Below are positions 43,529-54,200 of a stretch of DNA of 64,000 nucleotides, in pieces (position 1 is the first letter of the stretch; every line of letters starts with the position of its first letter). Origin of the DNA: an uncultured Muribaculaceae bacterium (GTDB lineage Bacteria > Bacteroidota > Bacteroidia > Bacteroidales > Muribaculaceae); assembly GCA_910578385.1 (NCBI GenBank), contig CAJTQV010000003.1:1-64000 (forward strand), in the 5' to 3' direction. The notes below the pieces were generated by a model, which did no database searches, was not told where the DNA came from, and saw only the letters and a program-made list of their open reading frames with translations. Made by a program: the position numbers and the translations under genes.

Positions 43529-45097
43529 TTAAGCTTTTTCAGGTGTGTACAATTGTTCTTTCGATCTCTTCTCGACATAGCGGCACATGATGCTCACCTC
43601 GGCCACGAGGAGCAGAGTGAAGACCACGGCGAACATCCAGAATGTCGTGATAACCGATGATACGGGTATGTCGGAAATGGCGGCGCATGTCGGCAGAAGA
43701 TCCTGGATTGCCCAGGGCTGACGGCCAACCTCGGCTACTGCCCAGCCGGCCTCGGAGCATATCCACATAAAGGGCACCGATACCATTGCTGCCATGTAGA
43801 ACCAGCGGAAGCGGTCTATCAGGTCCCTGCGGTAGACGAAGAAGAGTGTCACAACGAAGAAGAGCAGGAAGTATGAGCCGAGAACGACCATCACGCGGAA
43901 CATGGTGAACGTAAGCCCTACGGGCGGGATAGCCTCCTCGACCGAGTCGAAATAAGCGTAACCGAAGTAGGGATAGTTCACGCTCAGCTCCTTCTGCGCT
44001 GCCTCCATGGCTGCCTTGTCGCCGGCCTTGCGTGCGGCATCGTAGTCGGCAAGTGACTTCTGCGCAAGCTTGCCGCGCTCTATGCGCTCGGCGTAGCTTA
44101 CGGTGTTGATGGTGTCGCCGTCGGCATTGATCGAGAAGCCCTCGACTATGTCGCTGATGCCGGGCACGAACGTATTGGGGTCATGGTTTGCAAGAATTGA
44201 GAGACCGTAGGGAATCGACACCTCGAAGAGATATTCATCCTCCTCGTTGTTCCACTCCTTGTCGGGGTTGAGCATGGCGACACCGGTCAGAGACTGGCCG
44301 ACGTGACCATGGTAGAGACCCTCCATGGCGGCGAGTTTCATGGGCTGGTGGCGTGCGACCTGGACAGCTGAACCGTCGCCTGTGTACATGGTGAGAAGCA
44401 GGCCGATAAGACCGAACCATGCGCCGACCTTTATGGAGTTGACGGCGAAGTCGCGGTTGCGGCGGCGCCAGAGCATGTAGCAGCTCACACCGATCACAAA
44501 CACACCGGCGAGCGCCCATCCGCTGAACACGGCATGGAAGAACTTGTTGACGGCTATGCCCGAGAACAGTGCCCAGAAGTCGGTCATGACGTTACGCATC
44601 TGCGCGGGGTCAAACTCCATTCCGACAGGATACTGCATCCATGCGTTGGCCACAAGAATCCAGAGAGCGGAGATCGAGGCGCCGATGGCGGTGAGCCATG
44701 TCGAAGCGAGGTGGAAGCGGGGGCTGACCTTGTTCCAGCCGAAGAACATCACCGCGCCGAAAGTAGCCTCCATGAAGAAGGCGAGTATGCCCTCGATGGC
44801 CAGCGGTGCGCCGAAGATGTCGCCGACAAACCAGGAGTAGTTGCTCCAGTTCGTGCCGAACTCGAACTCAAGGATAAGACCTGTGGCGACACCGATGGCG
44901 AAATTGATGCCGAACAGTGTCATCCAGAATTTAGTGGCACGGAGCCAGTTCTCAGACTTGGTGCGCAGATAGGCGCTTTCCATGATGGCCACAATCACCG
45001 ACAGACCCAAGGTCAGCGGCACAAAGAGCCAGTGGTAGATGGCGGTGATAGCGAACTGCAGGCGCGACCACTCGACCACACTCATCAAATTCTCCAT
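43529..45097 (-). CDS. cydA: Cytochrome bd ubiquinol oxidase subunit I
   Basis: 522 residues. Includes the N-terminal heme-ligand helix RLQFAITAIYHWLFVPLTLG, GRQPWAIQDLLPT near the end, and a long Q-loop (about residues 250-390) with acidic segments, comparable in length to the E. coli type. Binds hemes b558, b595 and d. First gene of the cydA-cydB-chrA-chrA-folC minus-strand run. Confidence 0.96.
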   Translation of the reverse strand: MENLMSVVEWSRLQFAITAIYHWLFVPLTLGLSVIVAIMESAYLRTKSENWLRATKFWMTLFGINFAIGVATGLILEFEFGTNWSNYSWFVGDIFGAPLAIEGILAFFMEATFGAVMFFGWNKVSPRFHLASTWLTAIGASISALWILVANAWMQYPVGMEFDPAQMRNVMTDFWALFSGIAVNKFFHAVFSGWALAGVFVIGVSCYMLWRRRNRDFAVNSIKVGAWFGLIGLLLTMYTGDGSAVQVARHQPMKLAAMEGLYHGHVGQSLTGVAMLNPDKEWNNEEDEYLFEVSIPYGLSILANHDPNTFVPGISDIVEGFSINADGDTINTVSYAERIERGKLAQKSLADYDAARKAGDKAAMEAAQKELSVNYPYFGYAYFDSVEEAIPPVGLTFTMFRVMVVLGSYFLLFFVVTLFFVYRRDLIDRFRWFYMAAMVSVPFMWICSEAGWAVAEVGRQPWAIQDLLPTCAAISDIPVSSVITTFWMFAVVFTLLLVAEVSIMCRYVEKRSKEQLYTPEKA

Positions 45098-45130
45098 ATG
45101 ATAGATATGATAGGTTTTATATTATCTTCG

Positions 45131-45138
45131 CAAAATTA
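45131..45138 (-). promoter_or_regulatory. Candidate -7 element (TAATTTTG) for cydAB
   Basis: The minus strand reads TAATTTTG about 34 bases before the cydA start; no good -33 TTG is seen. Confidence 0.4.
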
Positions 45139-45231
45139 ATCATTTTTTGCATACATAAAAGAATTTTAGGAGATTTTCTCACTTTTTTGTAAAAGTCGCC
45201 CCCGACAGTTTATTTTCTCGCATTAATTTCG

Positions 45232-45239
45232 TAATTTTG
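45232..45239 (+). promoter_or_regulatory. Candidate -7 element (TAATTTTG) for the DUF4494 gene
   Basis: TAATTTTG about 53 bases before the start at 45292, with an AT-rich TTTA near the -33 position. Confidence 0.4.
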
Positions 45240-45291
45240 CAGTGCGCCGTTTGCGGAGAGCAGATGGCGATATGATTAAAATCCGATTATT

Positions 45292-45732
45292 ATGGCACTT
45301 TGGTTTGAATGTAAAGTAAGATATGACAAGATGCAGGAAAACGGCATGGTCAAGAAGGTCAACGAGCCCTATCTGGTGGATGCACTGACCTTTACCGAAG
45401 CCGAGGCCCGTATCATAGAGGAGATGAAGCCTTTTATTTCGGGCGAATATTCAATTTCGTCGGAGAAGAAGACCAAGATTTCCGAGATATTTTTCAACGA
45501 GGGTGGCGACCGCTATTTCCTCGTAAAGGTCAACTTCATCACCCTCGACGAGAACAAGGGCGTGGAGAAGAAGACCGTAAGCCAGATTCTTGTGCAGGCT
45601 TCCGACTTCGAGGATGCTGTCGAGAAATTCAAGGAGGGCATGAAGGGCACGATGGCCGATTACGAGATCGGTGCCATTTCGGAGACCCTTATCATGGATG
45701 TCTTCGGAGCAAACCTTAACCCCGAAAACTGA
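45292..45732 (+). CDS. DUF4494 domain-containing protein
   Basis: 146 residues with the family pattern MALWFECKVRYDKMQENG, FTEAEARIIEEM and FFNEGGDRYFLVKVNF. Cytoplasmic, no signal. DUF4494 is a Bacteroidetes-specific family of unknown function. 14 bases upstream of the YggS gene, so likely one operon. Confidence 0.92.
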   Translation: MALWFECKVRYDKMQENGMVKKVNEPYLVDALTFTEAEARIIEEMKPFISGEYSISSEKKTKISEIFFNEGGDRYFLVKVNFITLDENKGVEKKTVSQILVQASDFEDAVEKFKEGMKGTMADYEIGAISETLIMDVFGANLNPEN

Positions 45733-45746
45733 TAACCTCTCCGACT

Positions 45747-46409
45747 ATGGTAGCCGACGAGATTCGCAGACTGCACGAGGAATTGCCCGAAGGGGTAAGG
45801 CTTGTGGCCGTATCGAAATTTCATCCTGTCGAGGCTCTTATGGAGGCTTATGACGCGGGTCAACGCTGTTTCGGCGAGAGCCGCGTGCAGGAACTTTTTG
45901 AGAAGATTCCGGCCATGCCGGCCGATGTGAAGTGGCACTTCATCGGTCACCTCCAGACCAACAAGGTCCGCCAGATTATAGGGAAGACCGCTCTGATAGA
46001 AAGTGTTGACTCGGAGCGTCTTCTTGACCTGATAGACCGTGAGTCGGAGCGCGCCGGGGTGGTGACGCGTGTGCTGATGCAGGTGCATGTGGCCCGCGAG
46101 GAGACCAAGTTCGGCTTCCTACCCGAGGAGCTGATGGCTTATTTCACTGACCGCCGATTCGAGTCGCTCAAGGCCACACATATTTGTGGGGTGATGGGCA
46201 TGGCTTCGAATACAGACGATATGGAGCGGGTGCGCCGCGACTTCGCCGAGATCCGCTCGATATTTAACCGAGTGAATGAGCTTTGCCCCGACCTGCGCGG
46301 ATTTGACACGGTGTCGATGGGCATGAGCGGCGACTGGCAGTTGGCGGTTGAGGAAGGCTCGAACATGGTGCGCGTCGGATCCCTTATTTTCGGCCCCCGG
46401 CAGTATTGA
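45747..46409 (+). CDS. yggS: YggS/PLPBP-family pyridoxal phosphate homeostasis protein
   Basis: 220 residues, single-domain alanine-racemase-like fold. PLP Lys in VAVSKFHPVEAL (about residue 26), then FGESRVQEL, KWHFIGHLQTNKVRQI and SMGMSGDWQLAVEEGSNMVRVG. It binds PLP and affects amino-acid and B6 metabolism. Confidence 0.95.
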   Translation: MVADEIRRLHEELPEGVRLVAVSKFHPVEALMEAYDAGQRCFGESRVQELFEKIPAMPADVKWHFIGHLQTNKVRQIIGKTALIESVDSERLLDLIDRESERAGVVTRVLMQVHVAREETKFGFLPEELMAYFTDRRFESLKATHICGVMGMASNTDDMERVRRDFAEIRSIFNRVNELCPDLRGFDTVSMGMSGDWQLAVEEGSNMVRVGSLIFGPRQY

Positions 46410-46506
46410 GTCTGTCAGTTAGCCACGAGAACTTTTTTAAGAGAAAATAAGAGAAAAGTATTTCCCTGAATACAAAATTATGAACTAACATTTAAAATTT
46501 CTTATC

Positions 46507-47829
46507 ATGGTAGAAAAATCTCAGAGAGAGAAGAGAAACTATGCTCTTCCGATTACCATCATGTTCGCGCTCTTCTTCATGATCGCGTTCGTAACCGGTT
46601 ATCAGAACCCGCTCGGTTCGGTCATCGAGAAGATGTCGAGCGGTAACAAGCTGATGTCGCAGCTCGGCACGCTGGCCAACTTCATAGCCTATGCCTTCAT
46701 GGGTTATCCGGCCGGTAAACTTCTTCAGAACAAAGGATTCCGCGTCACCGCTCTGTGGGCTGTGACAATCGGCTTCATCGGCGTGGCCATCACCTATGCC
46801 TCAGGCTTCATAGCCGAGGATTCCACAGCAGTGGCAATCTATCTTGTCGGTGCGTTTGTGGCCGGCTTCTCGATGTGTCTTCTCAACTCTGTGGTAAACC
46901 CGATGCTCAACTCGCTGGGCTCGACACCCAAGCAGGGTAACCAGCTCGTGCAGTTCGGCGGTACGTTTAACTCGCTCGGAGCCACACTCGCTCCGGTCAT
47001 CGTCGGCGGTCTTCTCGGCGGTGCCGCAAGTTCAATCTCTTCGGCCAATCCGGTGTTCTATCTCGCCATGGCAATCTTCGCCATCGCCTTCCTCGTGCTC
47101 TACCTGAGCAAGCTCCCCGAATCGCCCGACCTCGGCAAGAAGCAGGAGAAAATCAAGGTTGCAAACGCTTTCAAATACACCAACTTCACATTCGGTGTTC
47201 TGGCCATCTTCTGCTACGTAGGTCTTGAGGTAGGTATCGCCAACTGGACACTTCAGTATCTTGAGAAGTCGCAGGATGTCATCAACAACAACGAGATGGA
47301 GTCGGCGGCCATCGCCGGAACCGTGGTCGGTATCTACTGGCTCCTGATGCTCATCGGACGTTTCATCGGCGGTGTTGTCGGCAGCAAGATCTCATCGCGC
47401 GCCATGCTTACATTCGCCGCTGTCGGTGCCATGGTGCTGATTGCGCTCGGTATCTTTACCGAAGAGACTACGGTCGGCTTCGTGGGCTTCAGCTCAGCAG
47501 ACTTCTCGTTCGGCGTGGTACGCATCCCGCTCAACGCCGTCTTCTTCGTGCTCTGCGGATTCTTCGCATCTGTGATGTGGGGAGCAATCTTCAACCTCTC
47601 TGTCACCGGTCTCGGCAAGTACACGGCTGTCGCATCGGGTATCTTCATGATGATGGTATGTGGCGGCGGTATCTTCCCCGCAATCCAGTCGCTCGTTGCC
47701 TCAAGCTCGATTATCGCCAGCTTCTGGGTGCCCTTCTGCCTCGCGGCCTACATCTGCTGCTACGCTCTCTTCCTGTCGCGTCCGCGCAACGATGCCGGAC
47801 TGCCCGAGAGCCCCGAAGTGCTCGACTGA
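46507..47829 (+). CDS. MFS sugar transporter (FucP-like)
   Basis: 440 residues, twelve membrane helices. The pattern FFMIAFVTGYQNPLGSVIE, AYAFMGYPAGKLLQ and LNSVVNPMLNSLG is like the FucP/glucose-galactose MFS group but with changes at some substrate positions, so the sugar is not assigned. Followed by a strong terminator. Confidence 0.85.
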   Translation: MVEKSQREKRNYALPITIMFALFFMIAFVTGYQNPLGSVIEKMSSGNKLMSQLGTLANFIAYAFMGYPAGKLLQNKGFRVTALWAVTIGFIGVAITYASGFIAEDSTAVAIYLVGAFVAGFSMCLLNSVVNPMLNSLGSTPKQGNQLVQFGGTFNSLGATLAPVIVGGLLGGAASSISSANPVFYLAMAIFAIAFLVLYLSKLPESPDLGKKQEKIKVANAFKYTNFTFGVLAIFCYVGLEVGIANWTLQYLEKSQDVINNNEMESAAIAGTVVGIYWLLMLIGRFIGGVVGSKISSRAMLTFAAVGAMVLIALGIFTEETTVGFVGFSSADFSFGVVRIPLNAVFFVLCGFFASVMWGAIFNLSVTGLGKYTAVASGIFMMMVCGGGIFPAIQSLVASSSIIASFWVPFCLAAYICCYALFLSRPRNDAGLPESPEVLD

Positions 47830-47852
47830 TACTGTTGACGAAAATATTACAG

Positions 47853-47889
47853 AATCCGGTGAAGCATCCGTGCTCACCGGATTTTTTTA
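47853..47889 (+). terminator. Terminator of the MFS gene
   Basis: 10-bp arms AATCCGGTGA / TCACCGGATT (47853-47862, 47874-47883) and a run of T. Confidence 0.85.
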
Positions 47890-47976
47890 TGAAACGGAGC
47901 GCTGCTGTTCAGCCCGCCGTTCATAAAAAAGTTAAAAAATATTATGAGATGGCTTTAATATCTCGATATTACTTAT

Positions 47977-47984
47977 TATCTTTG
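47977..47984 (+). promoter_or_regulatory. Candidate -7 element (TATCTTTG) for transketolase
   Basis: TATCTTTG about 49 bases before the start at 48033; the -33 region is only AT-rich. Confidence 0.4.
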
Positions 47985-48032
47985 TTGACGAATTAGAAAA
48001 CAGACCCACTTAATCTAATATAAAAAAACATA

Positions 48033-50060
48033 ATGGACGTAAAAGTAATGAACTCGGCCGCCGACAATCTGCGCGTGCTGATCACCGAAATGGTCGAAAA
48101 GTCCAATTCGGGACATCCCGGCGGCGCCTTAGGTGCAGCTGATTTCATCAATGTTCTCTATTCTAAGTTTTTGGTCTACGATCCCGAGGATCCGAAGTGG
48201 TTCGCCCGCGACAGGTTCTTCCTCGATCCCGGCCACATGTCGCCCATGCTCTACAGCGTGCTCGCCCTCGCCGGCAAGTTCTCCATGAATGACCTTCAGA
48301 ACTTCCGCCAGTGGGGCAGCGTGACTCCCGGTCACCCCGAGCTCGACGTGGAACGCGGCATAGAGAACTCGTCAGGTCCCCTCGGTCAGGGACATGTAAT
48401 GGCTGTCGGATGCGCTATCGCCGAGCGTTTCTTCGCTTCACGTTTCGGCGAGGTTGTTGCTCACAAGACCTACGCGTTCATATCCGACGGCGGTATCCAG
48501 GAAGAAGTCTCGCAGGGTGCGGGACGTATTGCCGGACACCTGGGTCTGCATAATCTCATCATGTTCTACGACTCGAACAACGTGCAGCTCTCAACCAAGG
48601 TCGACGCCGTCGATACCGAGGATGTAGCCGCCAAGTATCGTGCCTGGGACTGGAATGTTCTCGAAGTTGACGGTTCGGACCCGATGGCTATCGCCGGCGC
48701 GCTGAAGGTGGCGGTCGAGGAGCGCGAGCGTCCGACCCTTATCATAGGCCACACGGTGATGGCGAAATCAGTTCTCGCCAATGACGGCTCTTCTCTCGAA
48801 GGTGCAGTCTCGACCCATGGCCAGCCCCTTTCGAAGGCCGGGGCCGACATCGCGGCTACCGTGCGCAATATGGGTGGTGACCCGGAGAACCCCTGGGTTA
48901 TACGTCCGGAGGTGCAGAAACTCTACGAGGAGCGTGCCGAGGAGCTGAAAGGCATCGTTGCCAAGCGTCGCGCGGAGTTTGACCGTTGGGCGGAAGAGAA
49001 TCCCGCACAGGCCGAACTGCTGAAGAGCTACGAGAGCATGGAGCTTCCGGAACTCGACTGGAGCAACGTCGAATTCAAACCCAACCAGCCCACACGAGTG
49101 GCTTCTGCCGCATGTCTCGGTTTCCTTGCCGAGCACGTGGGTAATATGATAGTATCGAGCGCGGACCTTGCCAACAGTGACAAGACCGACGGCTTCCTAA
49201 AGAAGACCGGTGAGCTCGTCAAGAATAATTTCTCGGGCGGTTTCCTTCAGGCCGGTGTGGCTGAGCTGACGATGGCTTGCCTCATGAACGGTATCGTGCT
49301 TCATGGAGGCATGTACGCGGCTTGCGGCACATTCTTCGTGTTCAGCGACTATATGAAGCCCGCCATCCGCATGGCTGCCCTTATGGAGCTTCCGGTGAAG
49401 TTCGTCTACTCGCACGACTCTTTCCGTGTCGGCGAGGATGGCCCGACCCACGAGCCTATAGAGCATGAGGCACAGATCCGTCTGCTGGAACAGATGTCGA
49501 ACTTCAGTGGCCGTCCATCTGTGCTTGTCATCCGTCCTGCCGACGGAGCCGAGACAGTGGCCGCCTACAAGATGGCCATGGAGAATGACAAGACTCCTAC
49601 GGTGCTCATCTTCTCGCGTCAGAATCTTGAGGACCTGCCGGGAGAGAACCGCCGCGACGAGGCCATGAAAGCCTGCAAGGGTGGTTACGTGCTCCGCGAG
49701 GCCGAGAATCCTGATGTTGTCCTCGTGGCCAACGGAAGCGACGTCATGCTCCTTCTCCACGCTGCTGAGGAACTTGCAGCCGACGGAGTGCGCGCACAGG
49801 TTGTGTCGATGCCGTCGATTGGCCTCTTCCTCACACAGCCCGAGGAGTACCGTCAGAGCGTGCTCCCCGAGGGTGTGAAGAGATTCGGTCTGACATCCGG
49901 ACTTCCTTCGGTGCTTTATCCTGTAATGGCCGGTAAGTTCGAGGTTATGGGTCTGGAACGTTTCGGCGCATCGGCTCCGGCGAAAGTGCTTGAAGAGAAA
50001 TTCGGCTACACTGTGCCTAACGTGACGGCGCGTATCCGCGAATTTCTTGCAAAGAAGTGA
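48033..50060 (+). CDS. tkt: Transketolase
   Basis: 675 residues, single-chain TPP enzyme. SNSGHPGGALGAADFINVLY near residue 25, the TPP loop SDGGIQEEVSQGAGRIAGH with DSNNVQLS, and C-terminal RVGEDGPTHEPIEHEAQIR. Transfers two-carbon units in the non-oxidative pentose phosphate pathway. Confidence 0.97.
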   Translation: MDVKVMNSAADNLRVLITEMVEKSNSGHPGGALGAADFINVLYSKFLVYDPEDPKWFARDRFFLDPGHMSPMLYSVLALAGKFSMNDLQNFRQWGSVTPGHPELDVERGIENSSGPLGQGHVMAVGCAIAERFFASRFGEVVAHKTYAFISDGGIQEEVSQGAGRIAGHLGLHNLIMFYDSNNVQLSTKVDAVDTEDVAAKYRAWDWNVLEVDGSDPMAIAGALKVAVEERERPTLIIGHTVMAKSVLANDGSSLEGAVSTHGQPLSKAGADIAATVRNMGGDPENPWVIRPEVQKLYEERAEELKGIVAKRRAEFDRWAEENPAQAELLKSYESMELPELDWSNVEFKPNQPTRVASAACLGFLAEHVGNMIVSSADLANSDKTDGFLKKTGELVKNNFSGGFLQAGVAELTMACLMNGIVLHGGMYAACGTFFVFSDYMKPAIRMAALMELPVKFVYSHDSFRVGEDGPTHEPIEHEAQIRLLEQMSNFSGRPSVLVIRPADGAETVAAYKMAMENDKTPTVLIFSRQNLEDLPGENRRDEAMKACKGGYVLREAENPDVVLVANGSDVMLLLHAAEELAADGVRAQVVSMPSIGLFLTQPEEYRQSVLPEGVKRFGLTSGLPSVLYPVMAGKFEVMGLERFGASAPAKVLEEKFGYTVPNVTARIREFLAKK

Positions 50061-50187
50061 TGATTAAGCCGTGAAATAAGAAAAAATTTCAGAAAGAAAT
50101 AACATTTCAGGCAAGAAAGAAGTAACATTTCTGCAAAGAAATAAGAGATAAAACAGACAAAACCTCCAAAATACTTAATTTTAGGTA

Positions 50188-50218
50188 TTGCGAGGGTAGG
50201 CGATAAGTAGTAATTTTG
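50188..50218 (+). promoter_or_regulatory. Consensus promoter with no coding gene downstream
   Basis: TTG (50188-50190), 20-base spacer, TAATTTTG (50211-50218): an exact match. The next plus-strand gene is far away, so it may drive a small RNA. Confidence 0.6.
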
Positions 50219-50225
50219 CAATGTG

Positions 50226-50372
50226 AAAAGGATAAAACCTAAAAGATCTGAAAAGACTTTTAAGATTTGGAATCTGTTAGGAAAAATCTATGTAACCACA
50301 TAAAATATTACTCGTAAGCCAAATTGATTTAAGGGAGGCATTTCCGTTGATGGATGTGCCTCCCTGCTCTTT
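50226..50372 (+). ncRNA. Candidate orphan small RNA
   Basis: A non-coding unit between the promoter at 50188-50218 and a terminator-like stem GGGAGGCA / TGCCTCCC (50333-50340, 50357-50364) followed by a pyrimidine-rich TGCTCTTT. It contains two further possible hairpins: CCTAA with TTAGG around an AGAT/ATCT pair, and TATGT / ACATA around an AACC loop. No open frame of note. Length about 145 nt. Could be a 6S-type or regulatory RNA; identity not established. Confidence 0.4.
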
Positions 50373-50391
50373 GTATACCAGCCGAATGTGG

Positions 50392-50412
50392 GGACGCACG
50401 GCTCGTGCGTCC
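50392..50412. repeat. REP-like palindrome, copy 1
   Basis: GGACGCACG-GCT-CGTGCGTCC, perfect 9-bp arms with a 3-base centre. The same unit recurs at 59726-59746. Between 50061 and 50423 I see only this repeat, the candidate small RNA unit, and AGAAATAACATTTC-like AT-rich repeats at about 50090-50150. Confidence 0.7.
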
Positions 50413-50423
50413 GCCGTGACGGA

Positions 50424-51068
50424 TTAAAATCCGATCGAGGGGATTTCGATGTCGATGGGTTGCTTGCTTACGGGGTGGGTGAATCGGATGCGGTATGCCT
50501 GGAGCGAAATTCCTCCGTCGCGGTTGCTGCGTCTCGCTCCATATTTGAGGTCACCCTTTATGGGGTGTCCCATGGCGGATAGCTGGGCGCGGATCTGGTG
50601 CTTGCGGCCTGTAAGCAGATTTATCTCAAGCAGCGTGTAGCGGTCGCCACGCTCCACCGTGCGGTATTCCAGACGCGAAAGCTTGGCCTCCGGATTACGG
50701 CTGTCGCTGATGAAAGTCTTGTTGATACGGCCGTCAGAAACAAGGTAATTCTCCAGCAGGGCCTCCGGCTTTTCCGGATGTCCTTCCACGATAGCGCGGT
50801 AAGTCTTGTGTATCTCACCCTCGCGCAACATCTTGTTGAGCCGTTCCAGAGCCTTGGAGGTGCGGGCGAATATCACCAGTCCCGATACAGGCCGGTCAAT
50901 GCGGTGTACCACGCCGCAGAACACATTTCCCGGCTTGTTGTACTTCTCGCGGATATAATCCTTGACAAACTCCGACAACGGCTTATCGCCCGTCTTGTCC
51001 CCCTGCACAATCTCCCCCGCCATCTTATTGACCACAATAATGTGGTTATCCTCATAAACTACCTCCAT
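50424..51068 (-). CDS. RluA-family pseudouridine synthase
   Basis: 214 residues with no S4 domain. VVHRIDRPVSGLVIFARTSKA carries the catalytic Asp (HRIDRPVSG), and LLTGRKHQIRAQLSAMGHPI is the second family motif. Modifies uridine in rRNA or tRNA; the target is not assigned. Short leader with a consensus promoter. Confidence 0.93.
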   Translation of the reverse strand: MEVVYEDNHIIVVNKMAGEIVQGDKTGDKPLSEFVKDYIREKYNKPGNVFCGVVHRIDRPVSGLVIFARTSKALERLNKMLREGEIHKTYRAIVEGHPEKPEALLENYLVSDGRINKTFISDSRNPEAKLSRLEYRTVERGDRYTLLEINLLTGRKHQIRAQLSAMGHPIKGDLKYGARRSNRDGGISLQAYRIRFTHPVSKQPIDIEIPSIGF

Positions 51069-51093
51069 AATCGAGCAACATTAAATTCAACTA

Positions 51094-51123
51094 CAAAATT
51101 AATCAAACTTCCGCAAACCACAA
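51094..51123 (-). promoter_or_regulatory. Promoter of the RluA-family gene
   Basis: Minus strand TTG (51121-51123), 19-base spacer, TAATTTTG (51094-51101); predicted leader about 20 bases. Confidence 0.6.
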
Positions 51124-51279
51124 TAACAGCGGTCGCATAGGCCTCACGGCATACTCCCACTAACAGTCACGATTCCCGGGCTACTTTAGTCATGATGCGC
51201 AGACAATCCCCGCATTCCTTTGCATATCTTGCAAGGGAAACGGGGATTGTGCAATGTGTGAACCGTATTGAGAAAATTA

Positions 51280-54200
51280 TTATTTGGCGATTTTATGTGA
51301 CTGTCCGTTTTGCAGCACTATATAAATTCCTGACGACAACCTATCAAAGTTTTCTGTCACGTCAATCCCTTGTAGTGTGATTACCTTGAATGGCTTGGAA
51401 TAATCAACCATTTGTTTAGACGGAAAATCCTCAACTTCAATAGATTCAATTCCACTCAGTGTATAGTTGACTTTACATACTGCAATCGGGGTGTTGGCGT
51501 ATAGTGTGTAAGCGCGTATATCAAGAGATCCTCGTTGTTGTGCAGCTTCCATTTCACGGGTCTTTCCATTCTGGTTTCCCGATGTTCCAATAAAAGTCAC
51601 CAGTCCGTCCCCATCAACAGTTGCAATGGATGGATCTGATGATTCCCAAAGAATAGTCTGTAAAGTTGCATTGTCTGGCGATATAGCAGCTGTAAGTTGG
51701 ATGGGCACACCCTCCTCGATATCAATACTGTTGTAACTTATGGAAACTTTATCGGCCTCGATAAGGTCATAGTTGCTGAATCGGTACCAGCAGTTTGGAT
51801 TGTTCTCGTAGCTCTCCCTGCATCCCGGTGTAACGAACAAAGACCCTCCATACCAGCTGAAAGTGTTATTGTAGGCGGTAGGGGGCGTGATCGCTGTAAC
51901 ATATATGTTTTCAACTCCATTGCAACCGTCAAATACATATTGTCCCACACGTTCGATTCCGGCACCGATTGTTATTTTCGTGATGTTGTTGTTGCGGAAA
52001 GCATAATTGCGGATATCTTTGACATTCGAAGGAATGATGACCTCAGAGAGATTGCAATTCGAAAATGCGCTCGAACCTATGATTTCAAGATTTGTCCCAA
52101 GTTTAAGGTCTGTTAGTTTCTTCGCCCCAAAAAATGCGCTATATGGACCCACAATTTTTACAAGATTTCCAATGGTGAGTGATTGAAGGGAATCGATTGC
52201 GCAGATTGGAGTTACAACAGGTGCTTCATACATGGCACCATCATCATCTATTTCTTCATCTGGTCTAATGCTGTTGATATCCGTAGGTCGCCCAATGTAT
52301 AACTTTGACGGATATGCACCATGGAACATTTTCAGTCGCTGCCATAGGTATGCTTTACTGTTATCGGTTGATCCATTTTCTGGCAGCGGAATAAGCGGCT
52401 TTTCAGTATCGGCAAGTTTTATGTATTCTAAAGAGTCACAGTTGATGAATGCATTCTGGTAAATTTTATCAAGGCTTGCCGGAAGGGTTATTTCTTTTAG
52501 AGAAGCGCAACTGTTAAATGCTCCCGAATGAATCTCTTCAAGTCCTTCAGGTAATTTTAACTGTGTAAGGTTGTTATCATATGCAAATGCATTGGAACCG
52601 ATATATTTCAAAGATGTTGGCAATTCTGCAGATTGTAAAGACTTACATTGGTAAAAGGCTGATGAGGAGATATATTCTAATCCATAAGAGAAACTGATAT
52701 GCTCAATGGCACTTTTATAGAAGGCGTTTTGTTCAATCTTTTTTAAAGAGGATGGGAACTTGATTTTTGCGAGACTTGAACAGTTCTGAAAAGTTGCTGA
52801 TTTTATGGTTTGAGGACCTTCTGTAAAAATGGCTTCTTTTAAATTTGAGCAGTTGTTGAAAGCATGTTGCCCAATTTCTTTGATATTGTGAAAAAGGTTT
52901 ATGGTCTCGATAGAGATGCATTCTCCAAAGGCTGAAATTCCGATGTTTTCGAGTGAGTGCGGGAAATCAAAGTCTTTGAGTGCCGTGCAATGGTAAAAAG
53001 CCTTTGTTCCTATATACTTCAGAGAATTGGGAAGTATTATCTTTTCAAGACTTGTATCGGATGCGAATGCTTCTCGTTCTATTCCAGACACGTTGTAGAA
53101 AACAGTTCCGGCTTCTGTTTCAACCGGTATGCGACTCGGAAATGATAGCGTAGAAGTCGGAGTAGCAGAGATTTTACCTAAAAGCATTGCTTCTTTGGAA
53201 TCTTCATAAACTCTGTAGCGATATATCTCGTCATCATAGTCATATGGGGTTGTCCCGGAAAGTGTTTTGAGTTTCAAATTACAATATGGAAATGATTCTG
53301 CATATACCATCATTGAGCCATCAGGAACAATGCAGACAATTTCCGGAGAAGGTGACATACCTTCTCCAGCAGCCTCTTGATTACCTACATTTGCCGGTGG
53401 TATCTTGGAATTAAACTGCATTGAAGGAGGGTAAGTTTGTCCGCCAGCCCAAAAGAATGTATTTACAGATTCGGGGATGCTGATGAATTGCAATTCAGGA
53501 TTGCCATAAAATGAGTATCCAATATATTCCAATGAATTTGGCAGAGAAATGTTTTTTATGAAACTGCTGTTATTGAACCCTGCTACGGCAGTCGTACCTT
53601 CGGGAATAATGATTTCTTCGGCGGCAATATTTTCAAAGCCACCTATATAGTTTATGTTATTGCCAAATGTGATTTTTCTAAGTGAAGGAATACGATATGC
53701 CTCTCCCTCCCCATTTGAGATTCCTTCATTATAATTGTGTGAAAATCCTGAAGCAACAAACATTCCGTCATGTAGGGTTACTTCTTCCAATGCGCACTCA
53801 GTAAATGCACCATTTATGAATATGGTAGATTTTGGAATTGAAATCTCCTTGAGGTTTCTTATTTGACTGAATGAATAGGTGATTGTTTCTAATCCTTCGG
53901 GTAAAATAATCTCGTGCAATGAGTTCAGGTTGATGAAAGAATTATACACGTGCTTCAAAGATGAAGGTAATGTCACTGATTTCACGTCAGAAATGTTTGT
54001 TAAGCAACCCATTATCAATTCTGTCCCCTCTTTAATGGAGAAGTGTTGTGTTATGGCTGGCGTTGTAAACACCAGTGAAAGTAATTCTTCTTCCGGAAGA
54101 TATGGGTAAATTGTTTGAGCAATCATTTCTGGTGTGTAGGCTGCATTATTGTAATATGTTCTTAGTAAGGATTTTAGATTGATTGAATCGTATATATATC

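Noticed and set aside
50061..50160. Possible AT-rich repeat array after transketolase
   Set aside because: The AGAAATAACATTTC-like copies are short and irregular; reported only within the intergenic note.
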